From Chloroflexota bacterium (GTDB taxonomy: Bacteria; Chloroflexota; Anaerolineae; Aggregatilineales; Phototrophicaceae): a stretch of 64,000 nucleotides of DNA. Location: positions 1-64,000 of the forward strand of contig JACAER010000006.1 of NCBI GenBank assembly GCA_013388745.1, written 5' to 3'. Under the pieces are notes generated by a model. The model had not been told where the DNA came from and did not search any database. It worked only from the letters and a program-made list of their open reading frames with translations. Position 1 is the first letter of the stretch; each line of letters begins with the position of its first letter. The translations under genes were made by a program, and so were the position numbers. Positions 49,710 to 59,593 of the stretch are shown here, in pieces.

Positions 49710-51643
49710 ACCGACTGCTCTTATTTCTCGCGCTGCTGCTGCTGCTGGCTACAGACAGCCGCGCGCAAGTCCCCCTGCCGACTTCACCGCCGCTCTCCCA
49801 GGATTATGTGCGTTCGCGGCGATTGGGGCTGACATTTATCAGCTCCTATGATCATCCTGCCAGCGAGGAGCGCTATCGCAACGCCTTAGTTCTGGGCGCG
49901 GGCTGGAATCGCTGGCCGCTGTATTGGGATCGGGTCGAAATCTCGCCAGGCGTGTTCGATTGGAGCGCCTATGACCGGTTGGTGGCCGACGACATCCAGC
50001 ACAGCTTGGGCATCAACGCCATTTTAATTGGCCGCCCCAGTTTTTATGCTGACGGCGGCAGCATCAGCGGTCTTAACACGCCGATCTTTAACGACGGCGG
50101 CGACCTGCCCGCGCCCGGCGCTACGATCAATCCCGCCAATCATTGGGCGAACTTCGTTTTTCAAGCCGCCACGCGCTATTCGCCCGGCGGCCTGCTGGCG
50201 CAGCAGTTCGGCTGGTCTTCCGGCGTCACCATCTGGGAAGCGTGGAACGAACCCGATCTGCCGCTGTTCTGGAGCGGCAGCGTCGAAGACTACGCGCGGC
50301 TGCTCAAAATCACCTATATCGTCACGCACTATGCCAGCGACAACAGTTTCGTGATGTTCGGCGGGCTGGCCTATGGCGACCCGGACACGGACAATTATCT
50401 GGCGCGTGTGCTCGATGTCTTCGCCCAGGACCCACTGCGTGAACAGTTCGGCTGGTTTATGGATGTCGTCGCCGTCCACAATTACGCTTATGCCCTGCGC
50501 AGCGGGCTGGTGGTGCAGCGCGTGCGCCAGACGTTAGGCAATTATGGTTTTGACCGCGCGATCTGGCTGAACGAAAGCGGTGTGCCGGTGTGGGACGATT
50601 ATCCCGGCCCGACGTGGACACGCGCCAACCCGGAAATGCGCCAACTGCGCGCCACCGTAACCCAGCAGGCGGCGTTCGTGGTTCAAAGCAGCGCCTACGC
50701 CTGGTTGTATGGCGCCGACGCCGTGTTCATCCACCAGCTTTACGACGACTGTGGCAATCAACCCGGCGGCACCGATTTCGCGCCCAACAATGGCGATTTG
50801 TGTGTCGATGGCCGCGCCTGCTGGGGCGACGCCTACGGGCTGTACCGCAACACGCGCAGCAACGACTGTTTCCGCCAGCACCCACTGCCGGGCACACCGC
50901 GCCCATCGGCCTCCGCCTATCGCCTGCTGGCGCAGATTTTCGGCACGCAGCCTTTCGCTAACGGGCGCGAACTGGATTTCGGCGGCAGCATGGTTGTGCT
51001 TCAGTTCGAACGCCCGCAGAGCCGCGAGCGTATTCTCGTCTTCTGGAATCGCACATTAGAACCGCAGAATATCGTTATTCCGGCGGCAGGCAGCAGTGCC
51101 ACACTGCATTCCACCGACATCACCGGCGCCTACAGCAGCATCACGCTCTTGCCCAATACCGAAAACACCTATGCCCTGAGTATGCCGCCCGCGACGCGCG
51201 ACGATTATCCGTTTTTGCCAGAAGGCGAAGTTTCGGCGATCGGTGGCCCGCCGCTGCTGTTGGTCGAGCGCGTGAACGATGCAACACCCACGCCGCAGGC
51301 CGCACCCACGCTGACCCTACTGCCCGGCCCCGCGCCTACCACCGATCCCAGCCTAGACACGACACCGCCGACAGCCAGTGTGCTGCCCCTGCCCGAAGTC
51401 AGCCCGCCGACCTTCGATGTCGCTTGGAGCGGCAGCGATAACAGCGGCATTGATCGTTATCTGATCTGGGTGCGTGTCGATGGCGGTGACTGGCAGCCCT
51501 GGCTGGAAACCAACCGCACATCCGCGCAGTACAGCGGCGTCAGCGGCAGCCTGTATGAGTTCGCGGCGTGGGCGGTTGATCTGGCAGGCAATTGGTCGAG
51601 TTACAGCGACCTCGCGCCGCAGGCCCTTACCCGCGTGCAGTAA
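49706..51643 (+). CDS. Secreted clan-A glycoside hydrolase, GH39-like
   Basis: A 645-residue exported hydrolase. The signal peptide (MNRLLLFLALLLLLATDSRA) is followed by a (beta/alpha)8 core starting GLTFISSYDHPASEERYRNA. The acid/base Glu is in IWEAWNEPDLPLFW and the nucleophile Glu in AIWLNESGVPVWDD. After a beta domain and a Thr/Pro linker (TPTPQAAPTLTLLPGPAPT), a C-terminal fibronectin-like domain has DNSGIDRYLIWVRVDGGDW. Start ATG at 49706 overlaps the flippase stop; a longer upstream reading would overlap that gene. The last 17 bases overlap the convergent MTHFR gene. It resembles the hydrolase at 29755. Confidence 0.85.
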   Translation: MNRLLLFLALLLLLATDSRAQVPLPTSPPLSQDYVRSRRLGLTFISSYDHPASEERYRNALVLGAGWNRWPLYWDRVEISPGVFDWSAYDRLVADDIQHSLGINAILIGRPSFYADGGSISGLNTPIFNDGGDLPAPGATINPANHWANFVFQAATRYSPGGLLAQQFGWSSGVTIWEAWNEPDLPLFWSGSVEDYARLLKITYIVTHYASDNSFVMFGGLAYGDPDTDNYLARVLDVFAQDPLREQFGWFMDVVAVHNYAYALRSGLVVQRVRQTLGNYGFDRAIWLNESGVPVWDDYPGPTWTRANPEMRQLRATVTQQAAFVVQSSAYAWLYGADAVFIHQLYDDCGNQPGGTDFAPNNGDLCVDGRACWGDAYGLYRNTRSNDCFRQHPLPGTPRPSASAYRLLAQIFGTQPFANGRELDFGGSMVVLQFERPQSRERILVFWNRTLEPQNIVIPAAGSSATLHSTDITGAYSSITLLPNTENTYALSMPPATRDDYPFLPEGEVSAIGGPPLLLVERVNDATPTPQAAPTLTLLPGPAPTTDPSLDTTPPTASVLPLPEVSPPTFDVAWSGSDNSGIDRYLIWVRVDGGDWQPWLETNRTSAQYSGVSGSLYEFAAWAVDLAGNWSSYSDLAPQALTRVQ

Positions 51644-53510
51644 CCGACGAACGGGACGGCAGCGCGTCGATAATCTCTGCCGCCAGATCGTAGCGCCCGA
51701 ACTGCGGGATAATATACGCGCCCTGTACCATCCCGCGCATCGCCCGCAGCAGTTCCTGCGCGATCTTTACGCCTTCCTGCGGGGCGGAGTCGCTCGCTTC
51801 TTCGATACGTTTGAGAATGTGGGCCGGCAGCGAGAGGCCAGGGATTTCGTTGTGCAAAAACTGGGCGTGGCGCAGGCTGTACAGCGGCAGGACGCCCATC
51901 AGCACCGGCAGCTTGAGCGCTTCGCCGCGCACTTCCTGATAGCGCTGGTGAAAACGCTCGATCTTTTCCGGCTCGAACACCGGCTGGCCCAGCGCAAAAT
52001 CTGCCCCTGCTTCCAGTTTTTTGACCAGCACTTTGATCTCTTTATCGACATCCTCCGCACCCATATTTAACGCGCAGCCCACCGTGAACGACGTCGGCTG
52101 GCCGATCGAATTGCCGGCCTGGTCGAGTCCGGCATTCATGCGCTGTTTGATGAGCGCGATCAGCGCCGACGGCGCGATATCGTAAGTGTCGTGCGCTTCC
52201 GGGTAGTCGCCGATGGCGGTGGGGTCGCCCATTGTCACGAACAAATTCCGCAGTCCCAGCGCGTGCGCCGCCAGCAGATCGCCCTGGATACGCAGCAGAT
52301 TACGCCCGCGCGTGGGGAAATGCAGCACCGTCTCGATCTGCAACTGCGTGCTGAGCACATGGCATACCGCCCACGGACTCATGCGCATCCGTGCCGTCGG
52401 ACTGTCGGCAATGTCCACGCAGTCCGCGCCGGCTTCTTGCAGCATCCGTGCGCTGTTGAGCGTTTTATGAATGGTATAGGCGCGCGGCGGCGCCATCTCG
52501 ACAGTAATGACAAAATGACCGTGCGCCAGCTTGTTCGCCAGTTCGGTAGGCCGTTCGGCAGTCAGCGCGTCCTCCAACACCGGCATTTCTTGCGTTTGCA
52601 GATGGGGCAGCGTGCGTGTCTTGTCGTTCAGCGCCTGGCGCATGGCGGCGATATGTTCGGGAGTCGTGCCGCAGCAGCCGCCGATCAGCCGCGCGCCGAT
52701 CGCCTTGAAAGTCAGCGCGTAATCGGCGAAATAATCCTCTGTCGCGCTGTACATCACACGTCCGCCGACGGCTTGCGGAAAGCCCGCGTTGGGCATGACC
52801 GAGCACAGCGCTTGCGGCACGGCGTGATGCATGGCCTGCAAAATCCGTGAGAGCTGCTCCGGCCCGCCGCTGCAATTCACCCCGATCACATCCGCCCCGG
52901 CTTCGTAGAGATCGCGCGCCACCCGCCCCGGCAGATAACCCAACAGCGTGCGATCGTCCGCGCCAAAGGTCATATGGCAGATCACAGGGACGCCCGACGC
53001 GACCGCGCGCGCAGCAGCCAGCGCCTCTAACATCTCTACATGGTCGGTGAACGTTTCCAGCAGCAGCACATCAACGCCTGCTTCGGCCAACGCCCCGATC
53101 TGTTCCTTGTAAGCGGCGCGTGCGTCTTCTTTGGTCAGGCGGCCATACGGTTTAAGGCGCACGCCCAGCGGCCCCACCGAGCCGCCGATGTAGACGTCGG
53201 CATGGCCGGATTGCGCAATCGCCAGCTTGACCAGATCGACTCCCGCGCGGTTGATGGTTGCAACGGTGTCCTGCAAGCCATGCTGCATCAACTTGTAACG
53301 GTTGGCGCTGAAGGTGTTGGTTTCGATCAGATCGGCGCCGGCGGCGATGTAGTCCTTGTGAATGCCGAGCACGATTTCCGGGCGGGTGATGTTCAACTCG
53401 TCGAAACACACATCCATCGGCACGCCCCGGCTGTGCAGCAGTGTGCCCATCGCGCCGTCACCGAGCAGCGGCTCACCCTGCTGCAATCGTTGGAGAAAGG
53501 GCAGTTTCAT
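51627..53510 (-). CDS. Bifunctional homocysteine S-methyltransferase / methylenetetrahydrofolate reductase
   Basis: A 627-residue fusion of YitJ type. The N-terminal homocysteine methyltransferase barrel has GDGAMGTLLHSRGVP, GVNCSGGPEQLSRIL with one zinc Cys and RLIGGCCGTTPEHIAAMRQA with the other two. From about residue 325 the MTHFR domain follows (FVITVEMAPPRAYTIHKTLN, NLFVTMGDPTAIGDYP, and ADFALGQPVFEPEKIERFHQ). It would reduce methylene-THF to methyl-THF, the methyl donor for MetH encoded upstream. ATG at 53510 overlaps the preceding stop by four bases; the three genes form a coupled operon. Confidence 0.92.
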   Translation of the reverse strand: MKLPFLQRLQQGEPLLGDGAMGTLLHSRGVPMDVCFDELNITRPEIVLGIHKDYIAAGADLIETNTFSANRYKLMQHGLQDTVATINRAGVDLVKLAIAQSGHADVYIGGSVGPLGVRLKPYGRLTKEDARAAYKEQIGALAEAGVDVLLLETFTDHVEMLEALAAARAVASGVPVICHMTFGADDRTLLGYLPGRVARDLYEAGADVIGVNCSGGPEQLSRILQAMHHAVPQALCSVMPNAGFPQAVGGRVMYSATEDYFADYALTFKAIGARLIGGCCGTTPEHIAAMRQALNDKTRTLPHLQTQEMPVLEDALTAERPTELANKLAHGHFVITVEMAPPRAYTIHKTLNSARMLQEAGADCVDIADSPTARMRMSPWAVCHVLSTQLQIETVLHFPTRGRNLLRIQGDLLAAHALGLRNLFVTMGDPTAIGDYPEAHDTYDIAPSALIALIKQRMNAGLDQAGNSIGQPTSFTVGCALNMGAEDVDKEIKVLVKKLEAGADFALGQPVFEPEKIERFHQRYQEVRGEALKLPVLMGVLPLYSLRHAQFLHNEIPGLSLPAHILKRIEEASDSAPQEGVKIAQELLRAMRGMVQGAYIIPQFGRYDLAAEIIDALPSRSSVTARG

Positions 53511-54541
53511 AATTTGAGTTCCTGTTGCAAATCCTCGACATTACGCGGCTCGACTTTGCGCTGGCCGCTTTCGATTGCTTTCATCATCCTGACCAGCGCG
53601 GCGTTCACAGGCGTCGGCACATTCACGTTCTGCGCTTGCCGCACCACATAGCCGTTGAGATAGTCGATTTCGGTTTTGCGTCCGCGTTCCAGACTTTGCA
53701 GGCTGGACGATTTTTGTTTGCTATAGCGCATTCCCACCACACGCACCAGCGCATTCTTGAACAGCGCCTGCACGAAATTCGCCCCGCGCGGCAGATACAG
53801 CAGTTTGGGATCGGTGGCGATGCGTTCCAGACGTATGCCCGACGCTTCCGCTGTATCGACCACTTCGGCATAGGTGCGCAGAAAGAGCTTGCGCACACGT
53901 CCATCCCGCACCAGTTGGCCGAGCGTTTCGCCCGTCAGCGCGCCAATCGTGGTGATGGTGCAGTTGATCGCCAGCTTGCTCCACAGCGCGCCGCGAATAT
54001 TGTCAGTCACGATTACTGGCGTACAGGTTTCGCACACTGTCGCCAGGTTTTTCAAGCGTTCCGTGATTTTGCCATCGAGTTCGCCAAGGTGGATATTGCC
54101 GATAGTCGTTTTTTCGTACATGCCGATCTTATCCATCGTGCCGCCCCAGCCGATAATGCCGCTGATGACACGCTGCGCGCCAATCGCTTCGGCCACTATG
54201 TCCTCGACAATGCCATTCTGGAAGGTCACGACATAGCCGTCGGGCTTGAGCAGTGGCAGGCTCTTTTTGGCGGCGGTCACCACCCCGTCCGCCTTCATAA
54301 TCAGGTACGCGGCGTCAAAGTCGCCGAAGGGCACATCTTCCAGCGCCGTGAAGATATTCGGCACAGGCACGCTGTAAAGTTCCGCGCCATCTTTGATACG
54401 CAGGCCGTACAGTTTGATAGCGTCGGTGATGGCCTGATTGTTCGTCACCAGCACCGGCGCATAACCCGCCTGAATGATCTTCGCAGCGAGCACTCCGCCG
54501 ATGCCGCCAATACCTTCGATCAAGATGCGCTGCTGAATCAT
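53507..54541 (-). CDS. 2-dehydropantoate 2-reductase-like protein
   Basis: A 344-residue PanE/ApbA-family NAD(P)-dependent reductase. The N-terminal Rossmann motif ILIEGIGGIGGVLAAKIIQA is at residues 5-24; YLIMKADGVVTAAKKSLPLL has the Lys seen in this family, then TFQNGIVEDI, and the C-terminal helical half has ALWSKLAINCTITTIGALTG with the conserved Lys-Asn. The usual product is pantoate for CoA synthesis. It is translated from an ATGA overlap with metH on one side and with the methyltransferase/MTHFR gene on the other, an unusual place for a PanE gene, so its substrate may differ. Confidence 0.85.
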   Translation of the reverse strand: MIQQRILIEGIGGIGGVLAAKIIQAGYAPVLVTNNQAITDAIKLYGLRIKDGAELYSVPVPNIFTALEDVPFGDFDAAYLIMKADGVVTAAKKSLPLLKPDGYVVTFQNGIVEDIVAEAIGAQRVISGIIGWGGTMDKIGMYEKTTIGNIHLGELDGKITERLKNLATVCETCTPVIVTDNIRGALWSKLAINCTITTIGALTGETLGQLVRDGRVRKLFLRTYAEVVDTAEASGIRLERIATDPKLLYLPRGANFVQALFKNALVRVVGMRYSKQKSSSLQSLERGRKTEIDYLNGYVVRQAQNVNVPTPVNAALVRMMKAIESGQRKVEPRNVEDLQQELKL

Positions 54542-57500
54542 GATTCCCCCAAAATCTGCCCCACACGATCGAGACTGCCGACACTGTAGTATTTGGCATC
54601 AGGGTGATGCACGACGATGGCGGCGGTACTTTGCTCCGGCACAAGCTGGTACGACACCGTAAGCTGCATGTGCAGTTCGTCTACCGCCTGCGGCAGCAGC
54701 TTGAACACCGTTTCGTGATCCTGTAATTCCGGGCACGCCGGGTACCCCCAACTGTAGCGTTTGCCACGATGTCCGGCATACCCTAGTTCGCGCATGATGT
54801 GGCGGTTGACATAGTTGGCCGTCGCTTCCGCTGTCTGCACCGCCAGTCCATGAAAGAAATAGGCCTCGCTGTACTGGTCGGCCCGCTGCAATTTATCGAA
54901 GGCCTCAGAAGCCACCTCGCCGACGGTCACAATTTGCAGCGCCACTGTATCGACTTTGCCCGATGAAGCCGGCGCGAAATAGTCGCTGAGACACAGGAAT
55001 TCGCCGCCGGGCTGGCGCGGAAAACGGAAGCGCGCGGCTTCGATTTTTTCCGGTGCTGCGCCGTTGGCCGCCGCGAAGGGACGATAATCCCAGACAATCA
55101 GATCGTCGCCAGCGCTGTTGACCGGGAAGTAACCGTAAACGGCCTGCGGGCGCAGTGTTTTGGCACGCTGGGCTTCGCGCGTCATGCGTTCCAGGCGCGC
55201 GTCGAATTCCGCTTCCAGTTTTGTCCAGGCATCACCGTGCGTGTTGGTCGCGCCCCACGACAGGCGGTACAGTTCTGGCTTGTGCAGATACTTAAAAACG
55301 ATCTCCAGCGGCATATCGAGAATCGTTTTTGGCCCCCAGAACGGCGGTGTGGGGATATCCGCCGCCGGCGCGACGCTGCTCTGATTCATCACGCCGCGCG
55401 CGCGCTTGACCGGCGCGGGTTTCCCCTGCTCCTCATAAGCCTCAGCCACAATTTGCTCGACAAAGGCGCCGCGCCGCGCCGGGTCGGTCAGCTTATCAAC
55501 CACTGCCAGCCCTTCGAAGGCATCCTTGCAGTAAAATACGCCCGGCGCATACGGTTCGCCCGAATCGTCCAGGAACAAGATGCGCCGCCCGAACTTACGA
55601 TTGATGGCCGCGCCACCGATGAGTACCGGAACACTCAGGCCGCGCCGTGCCAATTCGTTGACCACCACCGGCATCTGCTTGGAGGTGCTGACCAGCAGCG
55701 CGCTCAGGCCGATGGCGTCGGCCTTGTGCTGCACTGCCGCCTCGATAATCGTGTTGACAGGCACCTGCTTGCCCAGATCATACACCGTGTAGCCGTTGTT
55801 GCTGAGAATCGTCTTGACGAGATTCTTGCCGATGTCATGCACGTCGCCGTAAACCGTCGCCAGCACCACCGTGCCTTTGGCGATGCCTTCGACCTTATCC
55901 ATGAACGTTTCCAGATAAGCGACCGTCTTTTTCATGACTTCGGCGCTTTGCAGCACAAACGGCAGAATCAGTTCGCCCGCGCCGAACTTGTCGCCCACCT
56001 CTTTCATCGCCGGCAGCAGCACATTGTTGAGCACGCCCACCGCGTCCTGCCGCGTCAGGCAGTCGTCAATCAGCGCTTCGACGCCGTCTTTTTTGCGGTG
56101 CACGATCTGCCAGTGCAGCGCCTGCTCCGCGCTCATCTCCGCTGTCGGGTCTTCGACTTCTTTGCCGCCCATTTTGACGTTGTGCTGCTCAAAATACTGG
56201 ATAAAACGTGGCAGCGCGTCCTGATCGCTGTTAAAAATCAGATCGTTCGCCAGTTTGCGCTGTTCTTCGGGAATCTCGGCGTAGGGCGTGATGTGCGCCG
56301 GGTTAACGATCGCCATATCCAGCCCGGCCTGCACAGCATGATACAAAAACACACTGTTGAGCACCCCGCGCGCCACCGGCGTCACCCCGAAAGACACGTT
56401 GCTGACGCCGAGGCAAGTCATCACGCCGGGAAGCTGCTGCTTAATGCGGCGGATGCCTGCCAGCGTCTCAACGGCATCCTGCCGCAGTTCTTCCTGCCCG
56501 GTCGTCAGCGGGAACGTCAGTGTGTCAAAAATCAGGTCTTCGGGTTTCAGGCCATATTCGCGCGTGGCGATTTCGGTGATACGCTGCGCGATGGCGAATT
56601 TTTTGTCGCGCGTGTGCGCCATGCCTTCTTCGTCAATCGTCATCGACAGCACGCCCGCGCCGTATTTTTGGGCGATAGGCAAAATCTTGTCGATGCGCTC
56701 GCGCCCGTTTTCCAGATTGTTGCCGTTGATGATACCGCGTCCCGGATAAATCGACAGCGCGGCTTCGGCCACGTCGGCTTCGGTGGTGTCGATAATCAGC
56801 GGCGCATCCACCGCCATCGCCAGCTTTTTAACCAGCGTCAGCATTTGCGCTTTTTCGTCGGCGCGTTCAGTCAGCGCCACGCACACATCAAGCATATGCG
56901 CGCCGGCTTCCACCTGTTCGACGGCGATCTGCACGATGCTGTCATAATCGTCAGCCAGCAAAAGCTGCTTGACCTTGCGGCTGCCCTGACTGTTGACGCG
57001 CTCGCCGATCATCGTCGGGCCAGGATTCTGCTGCATGGGCGTGGCGCGCATATTGGACGAGGCGACAGCCTGATGTTCGAGCTGGCGCGTTTTGGCCGGC
57101 TTACGGCGCAGCATCTTGTTGGCCTCCAGCAGGTCTTGATACGCATGTCCATGCACTTTGCGATACAACAGGTCGAGATGTTCGGGGCGCGTGCCGCAGC
57201 AACCGCCGACGATGTTGACGCCCCAGCGCGTGAATTCGGCTACCATCTCGCTGAACGGTTCGGGTTCCATCGGGTATACCGCTTCGCCATCGACGTTAAT
57301 CGGCAGGCCAGCGTTGGGCAGCACGCTGATCGGCAGTCTGCTGTGTTCGATGAGATACTGAATCGGCGCGCGCATGTATTCCGGGCCGGTGGAGCAGTTC
57401 ATGCCGATCACATCGATCGCCAGCGCTTCCAGTGTCGCCAGCGCCGAAGCGATGTCTGTGCCGAACAGCATTCGCCCGGAAGTATCGAGCGTCACCTGCA

Positions 57501-58107
57501 CTTGCAGCGGCACGCGCACCCCCGCGCGCGCGAAATATTGGTTAATGCCGTACACTGCCGCTTTGACTTCCAGAATATCCTGACTGGTTTCGATCAGCAG
57601 CACATCAACGCCGCCTTCGACCAAGCCCTGCGCCTGCTCGGCGAAAACATCGGCCAGCTCATCAAAGGTGATGTTGCTCAAATCGGGATCATTGCCGCTG
57701 GGCAGCTTGCCAGAAGGGCCAATGCTGCCCGCCACAAAACGCGGGATACCGGTTTCGCGCTCAAAGCGGTCGCACACCCGTCGCGCCAGCGCTGCCGCCG
57801 CACGGTTGATCTCCAGCGTGCGCGCGCTCAGGCCGTACTCGCCCAGCGTCAGCCGGTTGCTGCGGAAGGTATTGGTTTCCACCGCTTCGCTGCCGACCGC
57901 CAGGAACGAAGCATGTATCACCTCGATAACATCCGGGCGCGTGATGACCAGAAAATCGTTGCAGCCGTTGTACTGCTCGCCGCCGAAGTCTTGCGCGCTC
58001 AGGTTGTAGCGCTGGATGCTGGTGCCCATCGCGCCGTCGAAGATCACGATATGGTCAGCAATGGCATCCAGATAGCGGCGGTTGCTGTAGGGGCGGGTGC
58101 GGGTCAT
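54538..58107 (-). CDS. metH: Cobalamin-dependent methionine synthase
   Basis: Full-length MetH, 1189 residues. Domains in order: homocysteine barrel (1-320; DGAMGTSIQRYN, GMNCSTGPEYMR, VGGCCGTRPEHLD with zinc Cys), folate barrel (about 350-640; GERVNSQGSRKVKQLL, PLIIDTTEADVAEAAL), cobalamin cap and Rossmann domain (about 660-900; TVYGDVHDIGKNLVKTILSN with the cobalt-binding His, GLSALLVSTSKQMPVVV, and LIGGAAIN), and the activation domain with SAM binding (about 950-1189; RLSWGATNTHGDAW, then HRGKRYSWGYPACPELQDHE). Start ATG at 58107. It is first of three overlapping genes and makes methionine from homocysteine and methyl-THF. Confidence 0.96.
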   Translation of the reverse strand: MTRTRPYSNRRYLDAIADHIVIFDGAMGTSIQRYNLSAQDFGGEQYNGCNDFLVITRPDVIEVIHASFLAVGSEAVETNTFRSNRLTLGEYGLSARTLEINRAAAALARRVCDRFERETGIPRFVAGSIGPSGKLPSGNDPDLSNITFDELADVFAEQAQGLVEGGVDVLLIETSQDILEVKAAVYGINQYFARAGVRVPLQVQVTLDTSGRMLFGTDIASALATLEALAIDVIGMNCSTGPEYMRAPIQYLIEHSRLPISVLPNAGLPINVDGEAVYPMEPEPFSEMVAEFTRWGVNIVGGCCGTRPEHLDLLYRKVHGHAYQDLLEANKMLRRKPAKTRQLEHQAVASSNMRATPMQQNPGPTMIGERVNSQGSRKVKQLLLADDYDSIVQIAVEQVEAGAHMLDVCVALTERADEKAQMLTLVKKLAMAVDAPLIIDTTEADVAEAALSIYPGRGIINGNNLENGRERIDKILPIAQKYGAGVLSMTIDEEGMAHTRDKKFAIAQRITEIATREYGLKPEDLIFDTLTFPLTTGQEELRQDAVETLAGIRRIKQQLPGVMTCLGVSNVSFGVTPVARGVLNSVFLYHAVQAGLDMAIVNPAHITPYAEIPEEQRKLANDLIFNSDQDALPRFIQYFEQHNVKMGGKEVEDPTAEMSAEQALHWQIVHRKKDGVEALIDDCLTRQDAVGVLNNVLLPAMKEVGDKFGAGELILPFVLQSAEVMKKTVAYLETFMDKVEGIAKGTVVLATVYGDVHDIGKNLVKTILSNNGYTVYDLGKQVPVNTIIEAAVQHKADAIGLSALLVSTSKQMPVVVNELARRGLSVPVLIGGAAINRKFGRRILFLDDSGEPYAPGVFYCKDAFEGLAVVDKLTDPARRGAFVEQIVAEAYEEQGKPAPVKRARGVMNQSSVAPAADIPTPPFWGPKTILDMPLEIVFKYLHKPELYRLSWGATNTHGDAWTKLEAEFDARLERMTREAQRAKTLRPQAVYGYFPVNSAGDDLIVWDYRPFAAANGAAPEKIEAARFRFPRQPGGEFLCLSDYFAPASSGKVDTVALQIVTVGEVASEAFDKLQRADQYSEAYFFHGLAVQTAEATANYVNRHIMRELGYAGHRGKRYSWGYPACPELQDHETVFKLLPQAVDELHMQLTVSYQLVPEQSTAAIVVHHPDAKYYSVGSLDRVGQILGES

Positions 58108-58426
58108 GTACGGTTCTTTCTACCTATAGAAAAAACGAAGAAAAGACTCGTGAGCGTTAAGTAGGAGAAAACGAAAAATGAATTCCACGATATTGAAACA
58201 CTCTTCACTCCAATCGTCTTATTATTAATTATACACCAACTGCGTTTTCAATCTCGCCTGTTCCCACCTGTTTTTCAGGAGATCGTTTGTATGGGGAGCA
58301 GCATATACCACGCTCCCCACCCCTACCTTTAATTGCAACCTGCCGTGCCAATGAAATCTTCGCTTGGCTCACATAGGCCAGCGCCACACACCAGCATACG
58401 CGGGCAGTCCGCCGGGCAGCGCAGCG
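58108..58426 (-). promoter_or_regulatory. metH upstream region, 319 bases without a gene
   Basis: On the minus strand TATAAT lies at 58233-58228, about 115 bases ahead of the metH ATG, and a TTGAAA occurs upstream but only 12 bases away. A GGGGAGC / GCTCCCC hairpin (58293-58318) follows the end of the membrane protein gene and could be a weak terminator; it has no T-run. I see no riboswitch consensus here, unlike the SAM-I element at 60415. Confidence 0.4.
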
Positions 58427-59560
58427 TTACGCGCTGACCACCAGCGCCAGCACCAGCGCCAGCAGCGAGGCCAGCACGCCCAGATTGCGCAGCTTACGAA
58501 ACGCGCGTTCCATCACCACCAACTGCGGGTCAATGTCCTTTTCCATGTTCGGCCCGAAGATCATTTTCCCGAATATATCCTGCGCGCGGTGGTCATGCGG
58601 CACAGTCGGGTCTTTCACCCCGGTGATCGGGCGGTAAATCCACTCAATCGGCGTATGAATCAGCCAGGCCATCGGCAGCGACCACAGCAAACAGCCCAAC
58701 GCCAGCATGACGAATTCCGGGAACAAGGCGGCTTTGATGACCGACTGCACGCCGAACAGCACCATCAGCGTCCAGATGAAGAGCAGAATCGTCTTGACAT
58801 AGCGCAGCACGATGCGCCGCAGATACAGGATGTGGCGCGTGATCGACATTTCGGTTTTGGCGACTTCCTGCACCAGATCGCGCTCAAAAGTGCGCGCGAT
58901 CGCCATCGCCGCGTTGAAGTGGCGTACATCATCCTCCGTAACATCGGCGGCCACCAGTCCGGCAGCGCGCAGATTACTGGGAATGCGTTCGGTTTGCACC
59001 TCATAGGTGATGCCGCGCGGGTCAAAACTGTCGAAATATTCGCGGCGCTTGCCTTTGCTGAAAGGAATCGTAAAGTCGATACTGGCTTTCTGATACTGAT
59101 AGCGCAGAACCTCGCGTTTGACGCGCGGCGATTCGTCCGACGAAAAGGTCACGCCGGTCAGGGCGAAGGTCGGGTTTTCCAGCGTCTCCGGGAAGCCAGG
59201 AAAGTGAATCGCGAAGTAAAAGTCGATGATGTCCTTAAACGTCAGGTACAGCGCGCGCAGCGGCAAAAACAGCAGCAGGAACAGCACATACGCCAGCGCC
59301 ACATACATTGCCAGCGTCACGGGCAGGCCGGCGCTGTTGGCCGTCGGTCCGAAATCGCGCAGCAGCACTTGCATCAACTCGCTGACCACATCCTTAAAAA
59401 AGACCGGAATCAGCACGATGATACCCGCTCCGCTGATGAAGGCCGTCGCGATCCGATGCAGCGTCGAAAGCCGCACTTCGCAGCGCTGCAAATAAGCGCG
59501 CATGGCGTTGCGTTCGGCATCGGTTAAGGGTTGGGTGTCGCTGTGGGATTGTGTCGTCAT
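58427..59560 (-). CDS. Hypothetical membrane protein, 377 aa
   Basis: Not recognised. Four hydrophobic segments: FISGAGIIVLIPVFFKDVV, LPVTLAMYVALAYVLFLLLF, KTILLFIWTLMVLFGVQSVI, and PEFVMLALGCLLWSLPMAWL. The last 20 residues (LGVLASLLALVLALVVSA) form a further one. A soluble 130-residue segment lies between the second and third, with RREYFDSFDPRGITYEVQTE. It starts 34 bases after the nucleoside phosphorylase stop and may be in the SAM-riboswitch transcript. No transporter signature is visible. Confidence 0.65.
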   Translation of the reverse strand: MTTQSHSDTQPLTDAERNAMRAYLQRCEVRLSTLHRIATAFISGAGIIVLIPVFFKDVVSELMQVLLRDFGPTANSAGLPVTLAMYVALAYVLFLLLFLPLRALYLTFKDIIDFYFAIHFPGFPETLENPTFALTGVTFSSDESPRVKREVLRYQYQKASIDFTIPFSKGKRREYFDSFDPRGITYEVQTERIPSNLRAAGLVAADVTEDDVRHFNAAMAIARTFERDLVQEVAKTEMSITRHILYLRRIVLRYVKTILLFIWTLMVLFGVQSVIKAALFPEFVMLALGCLLWSLPMAWLIHTPIEWIYRPITGVKDPTVPHDHRAQDIFGKMIFGPNMEKDIDPQLVVMERAFRKLRNLGVLASLLALVLALVVSA

Positions 59561-59593
59561 TGGGCTTCTCTCGAATTTGTGTGAAAATAGCGC

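Noticed and set aside
55237..58164. A 975-codon open frame on the plus strand antisense to metH
   Set aside because: Composition is rich in His, Arg and Gln with no recognisable domain, and metH on the other strand has all its motifs. It is a GC-bias shadow.
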